Positions 10,901-20,733 are shown, numbered from the stretch's first letter. The stretch is 40,821 nt of DNA from Fragilaria crotonensis (GCA_022925895.1 JAKSYS010000580.1:1-40821), one strand, 5' to 3'. Notes: generated by a model not told the origin, from the sequence alone. Made by a program: numbers and translations.

Positions 10901-12568
10901 AAGGAACACAAGAAAGGACGTTCCAAACTGACCAACATAAGGAGCGTACTTCTCACGGTCAAACGTGAAAAACAACGCCTGTTCGGTCAGGTCTTGATTG
11001 GGCGTCCTGTTCCCTTTCATGGTGATCAGAGCCCGCGCAGAAACAAAAGCGCACTCTAATGACAATTTACTGTTCTTGTCCTCGTCCGAAGATGCTTGCA
11101 AAACAGAATTTCTGACCATTTCTTGCTTCAACTTTTCACAGTCCACCGAGACGATGTCGTGAAGTTGACAGAGCAGAAAGTATAGGAATTCCAGTTCGTC
11201 AGCAGGAAGAACATCGTCTTCACCGCCACACGTCATCCACAAGCAATTCGCCATGGCCAAAGCGCATGTTTTTACCATGTCAATTTGAGACAAATCAGAG
11301 TTCTTGAGGACAGTTCTCACAGACTCTTTACTTGAATCAGTGGATTCGCTCCAATGCACAAAATCTGCGAGGCGCTTAAGAACTGGCTGCACAACGTTAC
11401 ACAAAGAGATCCACGACTTGAACGCCTGCTCTTTTGAACACGTAGGTTTGGTCTTGGATGACTCTACCCCCGCGGCTTGTGATCGCTGACGCAATCGTTC
11501 AACATAGGCCGTGAAAAGGCTCCGAGCAGATTCCAATTTGATGGTAGAGACATCTTCAAGTTTGTTCATTACTGCATCCCTCAGCTCTGCAGCATACGAG
11601 GCCATAGGATCGTTGTCGACAGTGGATAGCAAATAATCCCTTCGAGCTGCCGCCTTGCACGAGGAGAGTGACGAGCTGATTCCTCGATTGCTAGCGGCTG
11701 TCTGTGTATGTAGGGCTGCCTCATCGATGGAGGCATTTTCGTCCTCTATCTCGATTCGAAGCGCCAGAATTTTATACCAGAGTTCACCATCGGGATCCAG
11801 AAAAGAAATGTCACATTTCTTAAAGCACCGTCGTGCCGCTTCGGGGCTGGTTCGCAGTTTCGGGCGGAACGAGGCGACGAACTCTTTCGACGCTGGCGAG
11901 TTATCGTCCGCGAGCATCGAAAGCCAGCTCTCTGTCAGGTGCAACGAAAGCTCCGCAACGCGCTTCGAATTATCCTTACTTTCTGCAATGCGAATCAAAT
12001 TTGCGAGCGGGAAGGATGCTTCTAACGGAACTTGATGTTCAGACATCGATCGAGCCACAACCACGTCCAGTGCCTTCTTCCACATCTGGGGTTGGTTAGG
12101 TTGAAAGGACGCTGCTCGAAGAAAAAATCCCTCCGCAATGTGCAACAGCTGAGTTCGTTGTGAATTGGAGTCATTGATGGGCAATTGTAACAAAGCCAAG
12201 AGACGTTGGTCGTCAACCTCTCTGCATCGATGTTCGGCCTCCGTTAGGCCCTCTAACGAAGTTGCTGTCTGGCGATCCAGTAGCGACGCACACTTTTCGG
12301 CAACCATCCCCGCCATTGCTGATGATCCAGCCAACAATGGCTTTGGAAGAGCAATCTCTTCCAGGAGAGCCCGTCCGGCCGAGGAGCGGATCGCTGCTAC
12401 AATCGTCACAACATCATCCTGGGGGGAAGCCGCGGGTAAGATTCCTCGTTGAACGAGTTCCAGCAGAACTAGCGCCTTGAATGATGCATCGAAATCGCTG
12501 CTGCTATCGAGAATGTCTTCCTTGACCTTGCCCAAGTAAGCTTTCAGCTTTGCAGGAGGGATCGTCAT
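7904..12568 (-). CDS. SKI3: SKI3/TTC37-like TPR protein of the Ski complex
   Basis: This is one uninterrupted frame of 1554 aa, close to the length of human TTC37. The start is the ATG at 12568-12566; the frame continues 26 codons upstream, but through GTAC-rich spacer sequence. The protein is almost all helical tetratricopeptide repeats, clearest at residues about 790-840, 915-960 and 1170-1220. The segment WSDLAGCYRRLGRLTAAIRAF and the later CLMKLLGDMHTF match the order of WxxLAdCYxRLGkLtAA and CLWKLLGDACT in TTC37. In yeast and animals SKI3 is the scaffold that holds the SKI2 helicase and SKI8 and feeds mRNA to the cytoplasmic exosome for 3'-5' decay. The role here is inferred from that homology. 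The N-terminus is less conserved. Confidence 0.78.
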   Translation of the reverse strand: MTIPPAKLKAYLGKVKEDILDSSSDFDASFKALVLLELVQRGILPAASPQDDVVTIVAAIRSSAGRALLEEIALPKPLLAGSSAMAGMVAEKCASLLDRQTATSLEGLTEAEHRCREVDDQRLLALLQLPINDSNSQRTQLLHIAEGFFLRAASFQPNQPQMWKKALDVVVARSMSEHQVPLEASFPLANLIRIAESKDNSKRVAELSLHLTESWLSMLADDNSPASKEFVASFRPKLRTSPEAARRCFKKCDISFLDPDGELWYKILALRIEIEDENASIDEAALHTQTAASNRGISSSLSSCKAAARRDYLLSTVDNDPMASYAAELRDAVMNKLEDVSTIKLESARSLFTAYVERLRQRSQAAGVESSKTKPTCSKEQAFKSWISLCNVVQPVLKRLADFVHWSESTDSSKESVRTVLKNSDLSQIDMVKTCALAMANCLWMTCGGEDDVLPADELEFLYFLLCQLHDIVSVDCEKLKQEMVRNSVLQASSDEDKNSKLSLECAFVSARALITMKGNRTPNQDLTEQALFFTFDREKYAPYVGQFGTSFLVFLNVWSGFVHTPWSCCNVSQARAVVKMARVSLNQAVTDWGREPSALENLILDLGEADAEGGFLAGGIGQVAKKLYNTTLEQASRLSSADHVHLVRAHCLAGLSRYTLAGSPGQDFSLEFPKSVAALSEEFARMSLQEAEEINPIGPNGLYLATSGSLDSTQAFHKSLARQLVADSLLRAGASKDAEAFLEAAVQDTPQDFDSALALGAFRMRTAFFPATGQSPSSDKAAQTQLLKAAKLNPSKASPFALLGFWYEEKRDFQRALGCYSKALVQEPSHPVAGRGILRLQSYIGSTRICDSAVNTKSPMNGWAWRAIGSHKAVVDADNDAAVICFQEALRCRDIAFAENETMSLFYKQSSNTKAAFEIVEVWSDLAGCYRRLGRLTAAIRAFEAAWSISGKNLPPDVLTSWAQVQLELGLVKDSAEKFSLALEKRDKAVLPIASYGLGCALLALAQRDLRDGKASFAHQNLMKAVAVAKDALVQDDQLRSNFLCLMKLLGDMHTFAAQLPAHVFGDDINADNDPFKRTMSNLRSQISFIAVGEKYYLRGEEEANRNDEGDSQILRSAFACDAGTNILLQAQRLSVLRGEGQGTAPNLSLSETILFEDVRSAFDRSADAFKRSISLNPLFAPAWCGIGCAVIGSDPLLAQHCLVCAIQLDKALPDALANLAFLYAGHNADKPALCVMDELTQVADTPMMWICRASMLERQALLKLNDTSRALALSQAADAFRAAVQVTKEPTALLGIGLTCRASGSEDSKLESVGYMSEFLGATSSQCVGAFVLHAAMTVEMSIQTSGFNPSGWKDEVIRNALTSIEQFLVQAERTFVAPSLPSELVVESKRGEIITELIDGLSHQFNKDPEEILHPRSQNLQVQIITDPSNGKLWLALAKGLAKELSKVKGDKRRKVVLHAIESATFASERAARILFKRVTAPVGCSGVVHAQDVADAFALSFWVKNSQKELMAEMKKPLELSPANGYDLQRAIMMDPNCRLAREALSNSGS

Positions 12569-13130
12569 GTTACTATGTTGGATCGAGGTTGTCAAGATGA
12601 GTGAACACAACTGGAAGTACCAGTACCAGTACTGTACCAGGAGCATCGAGTTTTTCAGATTCTACAGTACTCAGAGTACTACAGTACTACGAGTGACGAG
12701 TACCGCCGTACAACGCACTGGAGACCTTGAAAGTACAGTGCTGGTATAGTACTACAGTACAGTATCTTAAGCGTTCCGGAAACTCCGGTATTTCCGGCTA
12801 CTACTGGTGTAGACCAGTCTCAAATGTGGAGTAATTGTATGATACTCGGAATACTCGTCCCTCCCATCGTCGCTCATCACAGATGCGCGACAGCCAATAC
12901 CCAAAGAAATTGTGAAGTACCCTAAGCTAGCTTTGCCATGTATCCTGCATCCCATAACGTTCGAGAAACGGCAACGCTTGGAACAACCGAAATCCCGAGT
13001 ACACACACTTCGTTGACAAATTTGGACTGGATCCTGGGGTGCGGAACAAAGAATATACTTTCGAAGCTCCTGTCGGAAGCTTGGTTGCCATCCAACCTTT
13101 CTCCCTAACAAGGATCATTATTCGAGATCA
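12569..13130. other. Spacer with dense GTAC cluster
   Basis: About twelve GTAC tetramers fall between 12617 and 12765, against fewer than one expected in 150 random bases. This lies immediately upstream of the SKI3-like start and downstream of the RBMX2-like gene. The rest (about 12780-13130) has no coding signal that I trust. Confidence 0.6.
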
Positions 13131-13963
13131 TCAATCCTTCTTGTGGCGCTTTCTTTTGCCGTCATCTCCATCACTGTCGAAGTCGCTTTTTGATCGTTTC
13201 TGGCGGCGCTTCTCTTCCTTCAATTGTCGCTTTTCTTCTCGTTCCTTGCGAATCTGTAATCTTTCCTCCTTTCGCTTTCTCTTGGCATCTTTGTTGTCGT
13301 CCTTCGAATTAAACTGTCGTTTTTCATCTCGCTCCTTGCGAATCTGATTTCGTTCCTCCTTTCGCTTCCTCTTGCTTTCTTTGCTGTCGCCTTTCGACGC
13401 AGGTCTGCGTTCAATCGGTTTTGCAAACAAATCTTGGCCAGCTTCGATAGAAAAATCATTGGCCATATCCTTTCCCTGATAGGCATGACCTGGATCGGTA
13501 CGTCGTTCTTCTTCCTTCTCCAAGAGTTCCTTGGGTAAGCGATACTTCTCACAATGATCGACTCTCAAGGACCTTCCCAAAACTTTCGTTCCGGCAAAGT
13601 TATCAACCGCCAAAATGCAGCTTCTTGAGTCTTCATACTTGGCAAATGCAAAACCCCTCGATTTACCAGTATCGTCATCACGAACAAGGTTAATGTCCTC
13701 AATCTGGGATCAGGGCAACGAAGAAGTGAGAAAGTTGGGAGAAAATCTCAAGATAGATATCGACATATTGTTGGCAGAAGCCGTACCTCTCCAAATTGGG
13801 AAAGGATACAAATGACGTCTCCTTCTGTGAGATTCAGGGGAAGGTTCCCCGCGTAGACCCATGCAGAATCTTCATATTTTGCGTGCCAGGATGCTGACGT
13901 TCCAACCAGTCCCTTTTCCAACTCCAGCTGATTGATCCTCTGAATCTCAGAAATGACATTCAT
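13131..13963 (-). CDS. RBMX2: RBMX2/Ist3-like spliceosomal RRM protein
   Basis: There are two exons, 13787-13963 and 13131-13703. The 83-nt intron at 13704-13786 has donor GAG|GTACGG and acceptor CCCAG|ATT, phase 0. Splicing restores a continuous RRM (residues about 35-113) with RNP2 VYAGNL and RNP1 KSRGFAFAKY. The product is 249 aa. The N-terminal block (INQLELEKG...SWHAKYEDSAW) and the text after the RRM (LAVDNFAGTKVLGRSLRVDH) are diagnostic of RBMX2/Ist3 (Snu17). In other eukaryotes this is a U2 snRNP-associated subunit of the RES complex, which helps splicing and pre-mRNA retention. The C-terminal 130 aa are very rich in Lys, Arg and Glu and contain a roughly 25-aa tandem duplication (KRKEER.QIRKER.EKRQ). 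The start at 13963 fits the conserved MN-start of the family; an upstream in-frame ATG at 14002 exists. Confidence 0.85.
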
Positions 13964-14555
13964 TCGCCCTTCTAGAGGAGTCCTTTGCGGTGACAGCAGC
14001 AACGACCGCCCGACAACTTGAGATGAAACGCAACAAAGAACAGCAGGGAGACTGTGTATTCATGCAAGTGATTGTGTCGGAGGACGATGACGAGAAGGAC
14101 ACAGTGAGTGTGTAACACTGTCGTAGCCAGTGCAAGTACCCTACCGAGCTACCGAGGTTAAATGCTTCGACCTACGGAATAGGGTTCATGTACACGTACT
14201 TGCACTCACATGAGTGAACTCGTACATAGTATTCGGAAACTAACGCTACTGTACTGCTCCTGTGTGTTGAAGTATGCTACTCCAGTAGAAGGTACAAGTA
14301 CCGGTCTTCCGGGAGCTGTGCTAGCAGCAAGAGGAGGATTGTCTTCACACCACACTTCCTTCGACCCACCGTACAAGAAGGACTTCCATTTCATCAATCC
14401 ACGACAACTGCCATTATGGAGATAGATTCTCCCAGCAATAGCTATTCCTAAGTGCTGGCTCATGCAGCAGAGGATCATTATTTTGAAGAATTGATTCGCC
14501 TGCCATCTACCGCCTCAGTATTATTTTCTGATGACACCGAGTCCCCGAGGTTACC
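13964..14555. other. Spacer between two RNA-binding genes
   Basis: There is no supported gene. Scattered GTAC tetramers occur at about 14190-14300. The stretch holds the 5' side of the RBMX2-like gene and the 3' side of the multi-RRM gene. Confidence 0.45.
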
Positions 14556-16092
14556 TTACGGGCGATTGTCGAATCGAACCTCCAACGGACGACCATCCAG
14601 ATCTACTCCATCCAACTCGTCGATTGCTCTCTCGGCATCACGAATGTTGGAAAATCGAACAGTTCCGAAGCCACGCTTGCGACCATCTGAGCTTTCAATG
14701 ACATCTGCATGTTCGACTTGACCACATTTGCGAAAATGATCCTTAAGCTCCTGCCAGGAAGTCTTGAATGACAAGTTCCCAACAAAGAGTTGACATGAGC
14801 TATTCGTATCAGGACCACGACGGTCGTCACGGCGGCGGTCGTCGTTCCGTCGGTCATCATTGTGGTGGCGATCATCGTTGTGACCACGATCCTCTCGAAT
14901 TCGGATCTCTCGACCATCCAAAACCGAATTGTCCAATTCGCGAAGAGCTCTTGAAGCACCCCTTGCATCTTGATAAACCACGACACCACATCCAATCGAC
15001 CGACCTTCGTGCCCTGTGAGAATAGTGGCGCTGTCGACGTTTCCTGTTCTCCGACAATGGTCCTCCAGGCGTTGCCAGGTGGTGTCGTAACTCAAGTTCC
15101 AAATGTAGACGGAATTGGAACTTCCTCCATCTCTGCTTCTGTCGTCGTTACTTCGCATGTCTCGTGCACCTCGTGAACCCAGGTTTCGGCTTCGGTCGTC
15201 CCATCCCCTATCATCTCGTGGTCGAACAGGGGGTGGCGGATCCTTTGTATCTTCACGCACGTAAATAGTTCGTCCCTTCAATTCCGTTTCATTTAGAGTA
15301 TCAATCGCTGTCTGCGCATCTTTCTCGTTGCCAAACTCACAGATGCCATAACCTTTGGATTTCCCGTCCGGATCAGTCATTACTTCTGCCCGGACCACGT
15401 CACCGGCCTTTCGCATGTAATCCTTGAGATCTTGCCATGCGACGTCTGCATGAAAGCGTGAGGAACAGGCATGGCATGTTCTCGTCAAAACCTTGACTCA
15501 ATTTTTGAAACGTACCCCAACTAAGATTGCCAACATAAACTCGATGCCCATCTTGTTGCGAACCGAATCTAGAGCTAGCTAGCGGTCGATCAATGGACAT
15601 GGCCGCATGGGAACCACCACCACCACCACCTTCTTCGCGATCCTCACGAAGAAAGATTTGACGCCCATCGAGTTCCGTTTCATGAAGGTCGCGGATTGCC
15701 TTGCGGGCGTCTGCGGCGTCCTCGTATTCCACAATTCCGCATCCCTTACTCCTACCTGTGGCACGATCTATCAACACATCAGCCCTCGTTACTTCTCCTG
15801 CTTGACGCATGTGATCCTTCAGAGTTTGCCATGTCGTTTCGTAGCTCAAGTTTCCACAAAAGACTCCCCGTGACACTGGTTCATCCTGAGGAGTTTTGTA
15901 TGGCTTATGTTGACGTTGCGATCGGCCGGTGTCTCGTCCGATTTTCCCTCCTCCGCGAAGGCGTAGAGTCAAATCCTGTGGAGAAGTGAGCGAGTGAGAC
16001 AACGGGCGGGGAGAGGTATTGCATGCGAAGTAGGAGTTGCAACTTACAATCTCCATGTTGAACATGAGATCGCTGTCGTCCTTGATTGTCAT
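14556..16092 (-). CDS. Four-RRM RNA-binding protein with N-terminal LRLRGGG motif
   Basis: Three exons are supported: 16048-16092, 15516-15975 and 14556-15445. Intron 1 (15976-16047, 72 nt) has GTAAGT..CACAG. Intron 2 (15446-15515, 70 nt) has GTACGT..TGCAG and restores [15 protein letters not shown] in RRM2. The product is 464 aa with RRMs at about 52-126, 161-233, 281-353 and 387-459, each opening with a VxxGNLSxxTTWQxLKDH-like block. Linkers are rich in Gly, Arg and Asp, including a DDRR-repeat linker before RRM4. The closest family resemblance is to Gbp2/Hrb1 and hnRNP M-type proteins, which bind mRNA or G-rich nucleic acid. Residues 19-25 read LRLRGGG, like the C-terminus of ubiquitin followed by extra residues. 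No ATG-started longer N-terminus was found; an extra upstream exon cannot be excluded. Confidence 0.8.
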
Positions 16093-16760
16093 GGTCTTGT
16101 ACAGTGGTTGCATCGATCCAGCAGTATATAATCCACAGTATTGATTTGTCGTCGTTCTCAACGGCTGCAAGACGACACACTTCGCCTACCTCAAAACCAT
16201 CTGACATCGTGCCAGTATCTCTTGAACATGCAGCACGTTCGACGATTGATGCAGCGACGGTCTGGCACATAAGAAATTTAGTTGTCTTCGATCAAGTTCG
16301 AAACCGTCATTTGCCGGACCTGCAAAAGTCGTATGTAGTCTACATTCTATGCACACCGACATGTCGACATGCTATCATATTCATGATGATACGTGATCCG
16401 ACATGTAGTTAGCTACGGGGTAGTTGTACTGTGTGCTCACAGTACTCATTCCTAACTCAAAAATGTCAGTGATCCATTCGCGACATCTACTGTACTGTCC
16501 ATGGTACTGGTACATCTGAAAGACGAATTTCAACATTTTGAGAACACTATATCAGCATGAAGTAACAGGTATGATGTGTGCGTGTAATCTGTACCATCAG
16601 CAGATGAGAATCCCCAGATGAGGAGTTCACGATCGCTCGAACACATCATCACACTACTCACCGGTTCCATCAGTGTATTCTTTCGATACTTTCCGTCTTG
16701 TGGACTATCAGGTTCAGTGCAGCTCAAGAAATCCCTTTTAAGAAGCGATCACAATTGCAA
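16093..16760. other. Divergent promoter spacer
   Basis: This separates the minus-strand RRM gene from the plus-strand Tcp11-like gene, so both promoters should lie here. A GTAC-containing patch lies at about 16420-16515. Short open frames at 16200-16270 (minus) could be an additional 5' exon of the RRM gene, but no splice pair is convincing. Confidence 0.45.
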
Positions 16761-18125
16761 ATGAATGGAATGATACGCTTCGACGACAAAAATCTGACGA
16801 TATCGCAACTTGATATCGGTCTGATTCGACAAGTGCTCCTGACCGACAAATTCGATTCGCTTCACGTTTCAGACGCGCCAGCCATTACACCCTCCTTTGA
16901 AGACTTTGCATTATTCGCTTCCGGTGGCATAGAAGACAACGTCAAGCGAGCGTTTCGTGACCATTTGGTCGCACAGGATCGTGTCGAACTCATGCATGAT
17001 TTAGTGTTGAGCGTCCATCAACAATTGCGGGCTTTGGTGCCCAACCGCGAGGATTTACATGTGCTAGTCGATGATGACGCTGTTACGGCAGCTAAACAAG
17101 TCAAGGACCTTCTTCCCATCTTGATTCGTGCATCGCTGGGATTGCAATCCCTAGAATCTGATGCTCGCGCCGAAACGACAGCACAGTGGCGAGAGACAGC
17201 ACAACGCGTGCCCACTGAAGGTGTCACAACCGAATTCGTTGTCACATCGGCTCTGTATCTCATATTCAAAACTGAGCTGTGCCAAGCGGATAAACAGGAT
17301 TTTTATTTGCAACATGTTTGGGCGCCGCGTATTCACTCCGAAGGACCAGCCTACCTTCGCGACGTCATGGATAAGCAATGCAACGGTTATCCTCTAACGA
17401 AGACATGGCTGAAAGGGCTGCTAGAGAATCGCGAAGTGACTGAAGCTACCCCTGCATTCTTTCGAACTTTGACTCGAAAAGGATGGGTAGAAACAATTTT
17501 GTTTCGGAAGGACAAGGCCACAATGTTGCCTGAGGTATTCTTCTTCGACCAGGAGAACATCCAACTGATCCGTCAAGTTTGTCAGCAAGCAGTTGCTGCG
17601 TCCGCATTGGCGTTGCATGCGGGTGTGACGAAGCGTTGCGAACCAACCTCTGAACTCGGGATGCGCCGCGAAGATCTACTTTTGGTACTGGCGAATAATC
17701 GATCACCAACCTATGAACATGACATTGCTAGTGCCGTCGTTGCCTTGGCTAGGGCAGCCAATTCGTCGATTGACGAAGCATCACTGCGAAGTCGGACAGT
17801 TGCCGCGTTGCGAGGACGAGACCCCGTGATTCAGCTCTTCGATAGACGAATGCAAGATGCGTTTGTGGAGGTTTCTGTCAGAGATGGTGCGCGAATCCCT
17901 ACGAAGTTACAAACTGGTCGCCTGGGTCACGTCGGCATCCTAGCTCATGAATCACAGACCGAACTTGAGAGAGCAGCTGAGGAATCATTTTGCAACAAGG
18001 GTCTATCATTTTATGCGTCTGAATTGGCGACCTTGAGCGCACTAGCGCGGAGAATTATTGACCTCGTCTTGACAATACATCAGGACTTGATCGAGAAGTC
18101 ATTTCGAGAAGCAATGTCAGGATGA
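16761..18125 (+). CDS. Tcp11-domain-like protein
   Basis: This 454-aa frame starts at the first in-frame ATG (16761). The open frame runs a further 21 codons upstream without an ATG, so a short 5' exon is possible. The protein is mostly helical. It begins its core with FDSLHV..FEDFALFAS, followed by ELMHDLVLSVHQQLRALVP. Around residue 163 it has SALYLIFKTELCQAD, and near 255 LPEVFFFDQENIQLIRQ. These match the order of features in T-complex protein 11 (Tcp11) family proteins: a 'H.L...LLP' helix, an 'L..LK.EL.Q.D' helix and a 'PE...LD..R' block. Animal Tcp11 acts in sperm signalling; in protists and fungi the function is unclear. The stop lies 3 nt from the stop of the opposite-strand gene. 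Confidence 0.6.
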   Translation: MNGMIRFDDKNLTISQLDIGLIRQVLLTDKFDSLHVSDAPAITPSFEDFALFASGGIEDNVKRAFRDHLVAQDRVELMHDLVLSVHQQLRALVPNREDLHVLVDDDAVTAAKQVKDLLPILIRASLGLQSLESDARAETTAQWRETAQRVPTEGVTTEFVVTSALYLIFKTELCQADKQDFYLQHVWAPRIHSEGPAYLRDVMDKQCNGYPLTKTWLKGLLENREVTEATPAFFRTLTRKGWVETILFRKDKATMLPEVFFFDQENIQLIRQVCQQAVAASALALHAGVTKRCEPTSELGMRREDLLLVLANNRSPTYEHDIASAVVALARAANSSIDEASLRSRTVAALRGRDPVIQLFDRRMQDAFVEVSVRDGARIPTKLQTGRLGHVGILAHESQTELERAAEESFCNKGLSFYASELATLSALARRIIDLVLTIHQDLIEKSFREAMSG

Positions 18126-18128
18126 ACG

Positions 18129-18967
18129 CTACGACCTTGACTCCAAGGCAGCTATGATATTGGCAACTGCCTTCGATTTTTCTGCCGACAGTGAATTACC
18201 AGATGGCTCGTGCGCAACGGTTGAATGCCCTGGCGCACTCTCCACGTCGTGTTGATCTGGTTGTCCATAGGGGTCAATTGCGCCGGCGAATATCTGGAGC
18301 AAGTCGCGTACCCACTTCGGATCAGCCAAGTCGTTGTCGCCTTCGCCGACTACAGTGCGAAGTTTCTCATCCTTCAATGAAATCTTGATGTTATAGATGA
18401 TCGTATGCCCGAGCGTTGGACAGTTTGGATCAGTATTTGTATGAACCCAACCCAGGGCCTTTCCGCCGTTGGCATGTAGAAAGTATGCGTTCCCCTGTGT
18501 CCATTGCACTTTTGACCGACTCTCAGTTTCATCGCTTGAGCCAAGAACTCCCTTCCCAATTGACATAGCTGCTGATCCCTGTCGTGGTAAATGCATTAGC
18601 ATTAAACTGTATCATGGCGTAACATCAGATAGTATATCGTTTATCGTTGAATTACCTTGGGGAGATGAGCGACGAAAACAATGCGGTGGTTGTTACCGTA
18701 TTCGATCATGGGTTCAGCATTCAGGGGCATAGTCCACTTCCACACTGTTATGGATTCTTCTCTAGCGACAAGAGCACGATCTTGTGTCCGCATCAATGGT
18801 ACATGTTGCAGCTTTTGCCGTTTATGCGCCTGGATTGCCCTTCGAATGTCCGATGGAACCTGATCACACTCGTCACACTCACAGCCTCGACCAAAATCAA
18901 CTGATGAGAACGTCATAGACGCTAAGAAGGCATCTTGATCTGATTTCCGATTCCCTTGTTGGCTCAT
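18129..18967 (-). CDS. Conserved-looking hypothetical protein, two exons
   Basis: Exons are 18656-18967 and 18129-18578. The 77-nt intron (18579-18655) has donor AAG|GTAATT and acceptor CGACAG|GGA, phase 0; without it the first exon frame stops at once. The product is 253 aa. Exon 1 carries a Cys cluster (CECDEC, residues about 24-29) and a segment with WKWTMPLNAEPMIEYGNNHRIVFV. Exon 2 carries WTQGNAYFLHANGGKALGWVH and TLGHTIIYNIKISL, which look like folded beta-rich sequence, then a polar C-terminus. I do not recognise the family. The start at 18967 is the first ATG with a plausible polar N-terminus; an upstream frame without clear coding character continues to 19099. Confidence 0.7.
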
Positions 18968-19767
18968 ATTCGTGAAGGAGAGATGATAGATTCCAAGCAA
19001 ATAGAGAACACAACCTACTTCGGCTATCGGCTGTCGGCTTTGAACAGGTTGAGAATGTTGAAGCCCTTCGACGATCGAGCATCTACTCGTACTGTACATG
19101 TAACGTTCCGACTCCGACCAAAACTTGGTACTAGTACTGTAGTACTACCACAAGTAGTATGTATGATCCTACTTGGATTTGCCGTACCCATACCGTCCGG
19201 AATCGATGTGGAGACTACTGTACCGACAGCCGGTATTCCACATGGCGCAGTCCTTGTCAGACATTTTTGAATACGGATTCGACGTACGCACTCCGTACAT
19301 ACAAGTATGCATACTTGTGCTTGGTACTCGTACCTATAGTACTAGTATTCCAAAGCAACAGGGGCGGCAAATGTGCTTTCGGGCACATGGAATTTCAACT
19401 CATCGGTACGCTGCGGTACGTACTACAGTATGTACTCAGGCGCCAGTACTACGGGCACACTGGTACCGCACCGGTCGCATTCGTTGCATGGAATCTACTG
19501 TATTTGTCTCCATCATGATTTTTGAATGTCGTTCCAACGAATTACCCTGTACAAACCCACACAATGCCCTTTTCCGTAACAGCGTATGACATACATGATC
19601 CCTTCGGACAAAAACAATAGTCAAGGATTTGTACCACATGAATATATATATGCATTCAGCCGATCTTCAAGAAAGGTATCGCGGTCACGATTCGCAAGTT
19701 ACGTGCATCAGAAGGGGGATGCGGGATGCCTAAAACCCATGCGTTTGACTTTTGACTGCCAATAATC
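18968..19767. other. Spacer with GTAC-rich stretch
   Basis: There is no supported gene. GTAC tetramers are frequent at about 19085-19460, mixed with short palindromes. Open frames of 100-140 codons here are compositionally like the spacer and carry no motif. Confidence 0.5.
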
Positions 19768-19770
19768 TTA

Positions 19771-20733
19771 GGGCCTGTCCATGCAAAGTTTTTTACGTCG
19801 AAGTTTCCAAGTTTCCAAGTGCTCGAACTAATCGACTCGTGATTCAACTTGGATTTTTGGTTTAGTGGGACTGATCTTTCGTTAACCTCGAAATCCAAGT
19901 TAACGAGATTTTTTTAGGCAAGTTTACAAATCCAAGTTTCATAACCTGTTCAACCTATTTAGTTATGTTTATGGCATCCACCACATACCAACAGCTGTTC
20001 ATTGTGTCAGTGTGACCAATACCATACGTGGTCATAATGTCATACAACGAGCCACCAGCAAACCAACGAATTGCGCAGGCAAGCCTGACATCTGGCGAGA
20101 TTGGTCCATTTGGGATAAATCTTGTGTTACCTTTCTTGCCAGATGCTGTAATGATGTAGGGACGGAGGACATTGGCAAGACGTTTGAAAGTATTAAACGT
20201 CATTCGATATGCCCTTCGGAAGTACCGTTGTCCAAGTTCGTTAAAGACGTCCTTGACCGACCTTCGGGTACGCTTTCTAAATGATAGACGTCCGTGACAG
20301 ATCTCGATTTGTCCGCTGTCGTCGCCTTCTTCTTTCCCATCCCACGGCGACTAACTGCGGAACCAACTACAACAGCTGCGACATTTGCAACAAGGTTTAA
20401 CCGACGAGCGAATGCTCATGTTGGGCAAGTAACAATCCTTTCTTTCTAGTCATGATGGTTGTAATTTGTAATGCTGTAATGATACAATGACAAGACATAC
20501 ACACCATTACTACACAAGTAGCATGACGTATGGTTTTTCGGCGCGAAAAATTCGCGCGTATGCCACTTAAATTCGACGGGGTTTCTTGGGAGTTCAACAA
20601 AACTTGGGAGTTCGAAACGTCGGTGCAAGAATTTTTGCATGGACGTAGGTTCATTTTCACGAAAATCAAAACTGGTTATGTGTACTTGGAAACTTGGAAA
20701 CTTCGATGTAAAAAACTTTGCATGGACAGGCCC
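19771..20733. mobile_element. Non-autonomous PIF/Harbinger element with 50-bp TIRs
   Basis: The 963-bp element begins GGGCCTGTCCATGCAAAG at 19771 and ends with the reverse complement at 20733. The terminal inverted repeats are 50 bp (19771-19820 and 20684-20733) with one mismatch. Both sides are flanked by TTA (19768-19770 and 20734-20736), the target duplication typical of PIF/Harbinger. The interior keeps a minus-strand transposase fragment but no catalytic DDE region, so it must move, if at all, with help from a full-length copy. The near-perfect repeats suggest it is not old. Confidence 0.88.
19955..20342 (-). pseudogene. Harbinger (HARBI1-like) transposase N-terminal fragment
   Basis: The readable minus-strand frame contains RRSVKDVFNELGQRYFRRAY, then MTFNTFKRLANVLRPYI, and ISPDVRLACAIRWFAGGSLYDI up to a stop at 19955. 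This is the helix-rich region that precedes the DDE domain in Harbinger-type transposases ('F.RL...L.P.....I....RLA..LR.LA.G.....'). The catalytic half is missing. Upstream, a second frame begins at an ATG near 20340 (MGKKKATTADKSRSV), so the original start may have been lost by a frameshift. It lies entirely within the element at 19771-20733. Confidence 0.7.

Noticed and set aside
12569-12646. 26-codon N-terminal extension of the SKI3-like protein
   Set aside because: It begins at a non-conserved start and translates GTAC-rich spacer; the ATG at 12568 starts a normal-looking N-terminus.
16093-16170. 26-codon extension of the multi-RRM protein
   Set aside because: It starts at TTG (16170), not ATG; no splice evidence supports it.
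19159-19589. Plus-strand open frames of 119-138 codons
   Set aside because: They consist of GTAC-rich spacer sequence, with Tyr/Thr/Arg bias from the repeated tetramers and no domain.
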